From Actinomycetota bacterium (lineage in GTDB: Bacteria; Actinomycetota; Humimicrobiia; Humimicrobiales; Humimicrobiaceae): DNA of 6,069 bases. Shown in pieces: positions 5,032 through 6,069 of the stretch; within the stretch, counting starts at the first letter, position 1, and each line of letters begins with the position of its first letter. The notes beneath the pieces were generated by a model. The model did no database searches. It was given only the letters and a program-made list of their open reading frames with translations, and was not told the DNA's origin. Where the stretch lies: contig DNFX01000071.1 of assembly GCA_003486795.1 (NCBI GenBank), positions 2,641 to 8,709 of the forward strand. Direction: 5' to 3'. The translations under genes and the position numbers were made by a program.

Positions 5032-6069
5032 TTACCCTTCTTCAAATGTGCAAATTTCTATTATCAATTTTGTCAGTTTTTTTAATTCATCAAATGGTAT
5101 ATATTCATCAACAGAGTGACAATTCTCAAAACCGGTAGTAAGATTGACTGCAATTTTATTTTTTGAATTAAAATTATTTGTATCACTTCCTCCACCTGTG
5201 GGTTTAAGTCTGGGAGTGATTCCTATTTTTTCAATCGCTTTCTTTGCAATTCTGACAGCTATATTATTTTCATCAACTTCGTAACCGTCATATTCTCTTA
5301 AAACTTTATATTCCAGTTTTGCACTGTATTCAGCAGCTGATTTAATAAAGTTTTCAATTATCTGATTTGTTATTTTTTCAAGTTTATTTTCATTCATACT
5401 CCTTGCTTCAATACTTACAGTTGTGGTTTCAGGAACGACATTAGTTTCAGTTCCTCCTTCTATTTTACCGATATTACATGTAGTCTCATCATCTATTCTA
5501 CCTGAAAATGTATTTGAAATTGCAAAAGCAGCTGCTTTTATTGAGTTAATTCCTTTTTCCGGACTCACTCCTGCATGGGAAGCTTTTCCGGTTATTTTAA
5601 GATCAATCCTGTTATGAAAAGGAGCTTTATTAATTATAGTTCCGACTTTGCCATCAGCATCAAATACAAATCCGATATCAGATTCAATATTATCCATATT
5701 GATATTTTTTGAACCAAGTAATGCTGTTTCTTCCCCGACAGTAAATATGATATAAATAATTCCTGTACGAAGTTCATATTCATTTATAACTTTTACTGCT
5801 TCAATTATTGCGGCTATGGCTGCCTTATCATCAGCACCGAGTATGTCTTTATTGTTTTTGTTCCTTATTAACATATCATCAGAAATAGAAGGAATTATTT
5901 CTTTTTCAACCATAACAGTATCCATATGTGCACTGAGAAATATGGGCTGATTGTTCTTTATAAATTTTGGCGTAAAGCGTGCAATAATATTGCCTGCCTC
6001 CCCTCCTATTTTGTTTCCTGTATCATCAATTATTACATCAAGCCCTGCCTTTTTAAGCTGTTCTTCCAG
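5032..6069 (-). CDS. Peptidase T-like M20 metallopeptidase (5' end outside window)
   Basis: The reading frame stays open to the window edge, giving 345 visible residues. By recalled alignment with the PepT-like protein YqjE of Bacillus, about 30 N-terminal residues are missing, so the internal ATG at 5925 is not the start. It is a cytoplasmic di-zinc aminopeptidase-type enzyme that probably trims small peptides; the exact substrate of this PepT-like group is not established. Metal and catalytic sites are intact in fragment numbering: H48 and D50 in SAHMDTV, D80 in LGADDKA, E113/E114 in TVGEETALLGSK, D137 or D139 in FDADGKVG, and H318 in CHSVDEYIP. The dimerisation (lid) domain begins around HAGVSPEKGINSIKAA (165-180), and GGGSDTNNF (292-300) is the usual substrate-side loop. 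It forms the head of the visible operon, with the Nudix gene starting 4 bp after its stop. Confidence 0.93.
   Translation of the reverse strand: MEEQLKKAGLDVIIDDTGNKIGGEAGNIIARFTPKFIKNNQPIFLSAHMDTVMVEKEIIPSISDDMLIRNKNNKDILGADDKAAIAAIIEAVKVINEYELRTGIIYIIFTVGEETALLGSKNINMDNIESDIGFVFDADGKVGTIINKAPFHNRIDLKITGKASHAGVSPEKGINSIKAAAFAISNTFSGRIDDETTCNIGKIEGGTETNVVPETTTVSIEARSMNENKLEKITNQIIENFIKSAAEYSAKLEYKVLREYDGYEVDENNIAVRIAKKAIEKIGITPRLKPTGGGSDTNNFNSKNKIAVNLTTGFENCHSVDEYIPFDELKKLTKLIIEICTFEEG
5036..5041 (-). promoter_or_regulatory. Ribosome binding site that favours the TTG 5027 start of the Nudix gene
   Basis: AGAAGG lies in the last codons of the peptidase gene, 8 nt before TTG 5027. The competing TTG at 5045 lies upstream of this site and so cannot use it. 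The arrangement implies termination-reinitiation coupling between peptidase and Nudix enzyme. Confidence 0.55.

Noticed and set aside
5032..5925. Peptidase starting at the internal ATG 5925
   Set aside because: The frame is open upstream to the window edge and encodes conserved sequence, including metal ligand H48 directly before that methionine (SAH-MDTV). A start there would remove an essential residue.

Overview
The window is one gene-dense stretch of bacterial chromosome. All eight genes lie on the minus strand, so transcription runs from base 6069 towards base 1. Base composition is very AT-rich (roughly 30% G+C by eye), arginine is mostly AGA, and TAA and TGA both act as stops, so the standard bacterial code applies. 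Gene content and order resemble Bacillota (Clostridia or Halanaerobium-like) or another deep-branching low-GC anaerobe. This assignment rests on recalled synteny and composition only. No spore gene is present, although in spore-formers related blocks often carry spoIIM, dacB/dacF or spmA/spmB.

In transcription order the layout is as follows. (1) A peptidase T-like M20 metallopeptidase, 5' end cut off by the window (5032-6069). (2) A Nudix hydrolase of the ADP-ribose pyrophosphatase type (4449 to about 5027), tightly coupled to it. (3) A XerC/XerD-type tyrosine recombinase (3477-4412). (4) An 82-bp gap, the longest in the window, with a possible promoter and a 9-bp direct repeat. (5) An M50 site-2-protease-family membrane protein (2639-3394). 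(6) Tryptophanyl-tRNA synthetase (1609-2595), with a cysteine pattern suggesting a 4Fe-4S cluster. (7) ScpA (858-1616), overlapping trpS by 8 bp. (8) ScpB (249-824). (9) The first 80 codons of an RsuA/RluB-family pseudouridine synthase (1-242).

Functionally this is housekeeping. ScpA and ScpB are the kleisin and kite subunits of the SMC condensin, and XerD resolves chromosome dimers, so three genes serve chromosome segregation. TrpRS and the pseudouridine synthase serve translation. The peptidase, Nudix enzyme and M50 protease are general metabolism and quality control. The 82-bp gap splits the run into a likely upstream unit (peptidase-nudix-xerD) and a downstream unit (M50-trpS-scpA-scpB-rluB), though read-through is possible because no intrinsic terminator is visible.

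I see no mobile element, CRISPR array, RNA gene, toxin-antitoxin pair or defence module, and no evidence of a new system. The points most worth a second look are the TrpRS cysteine motif, the repeat/promoter region at 3430-3466, the twin A9 tracts in xerD and the non-ATG starts at coupled junctions.
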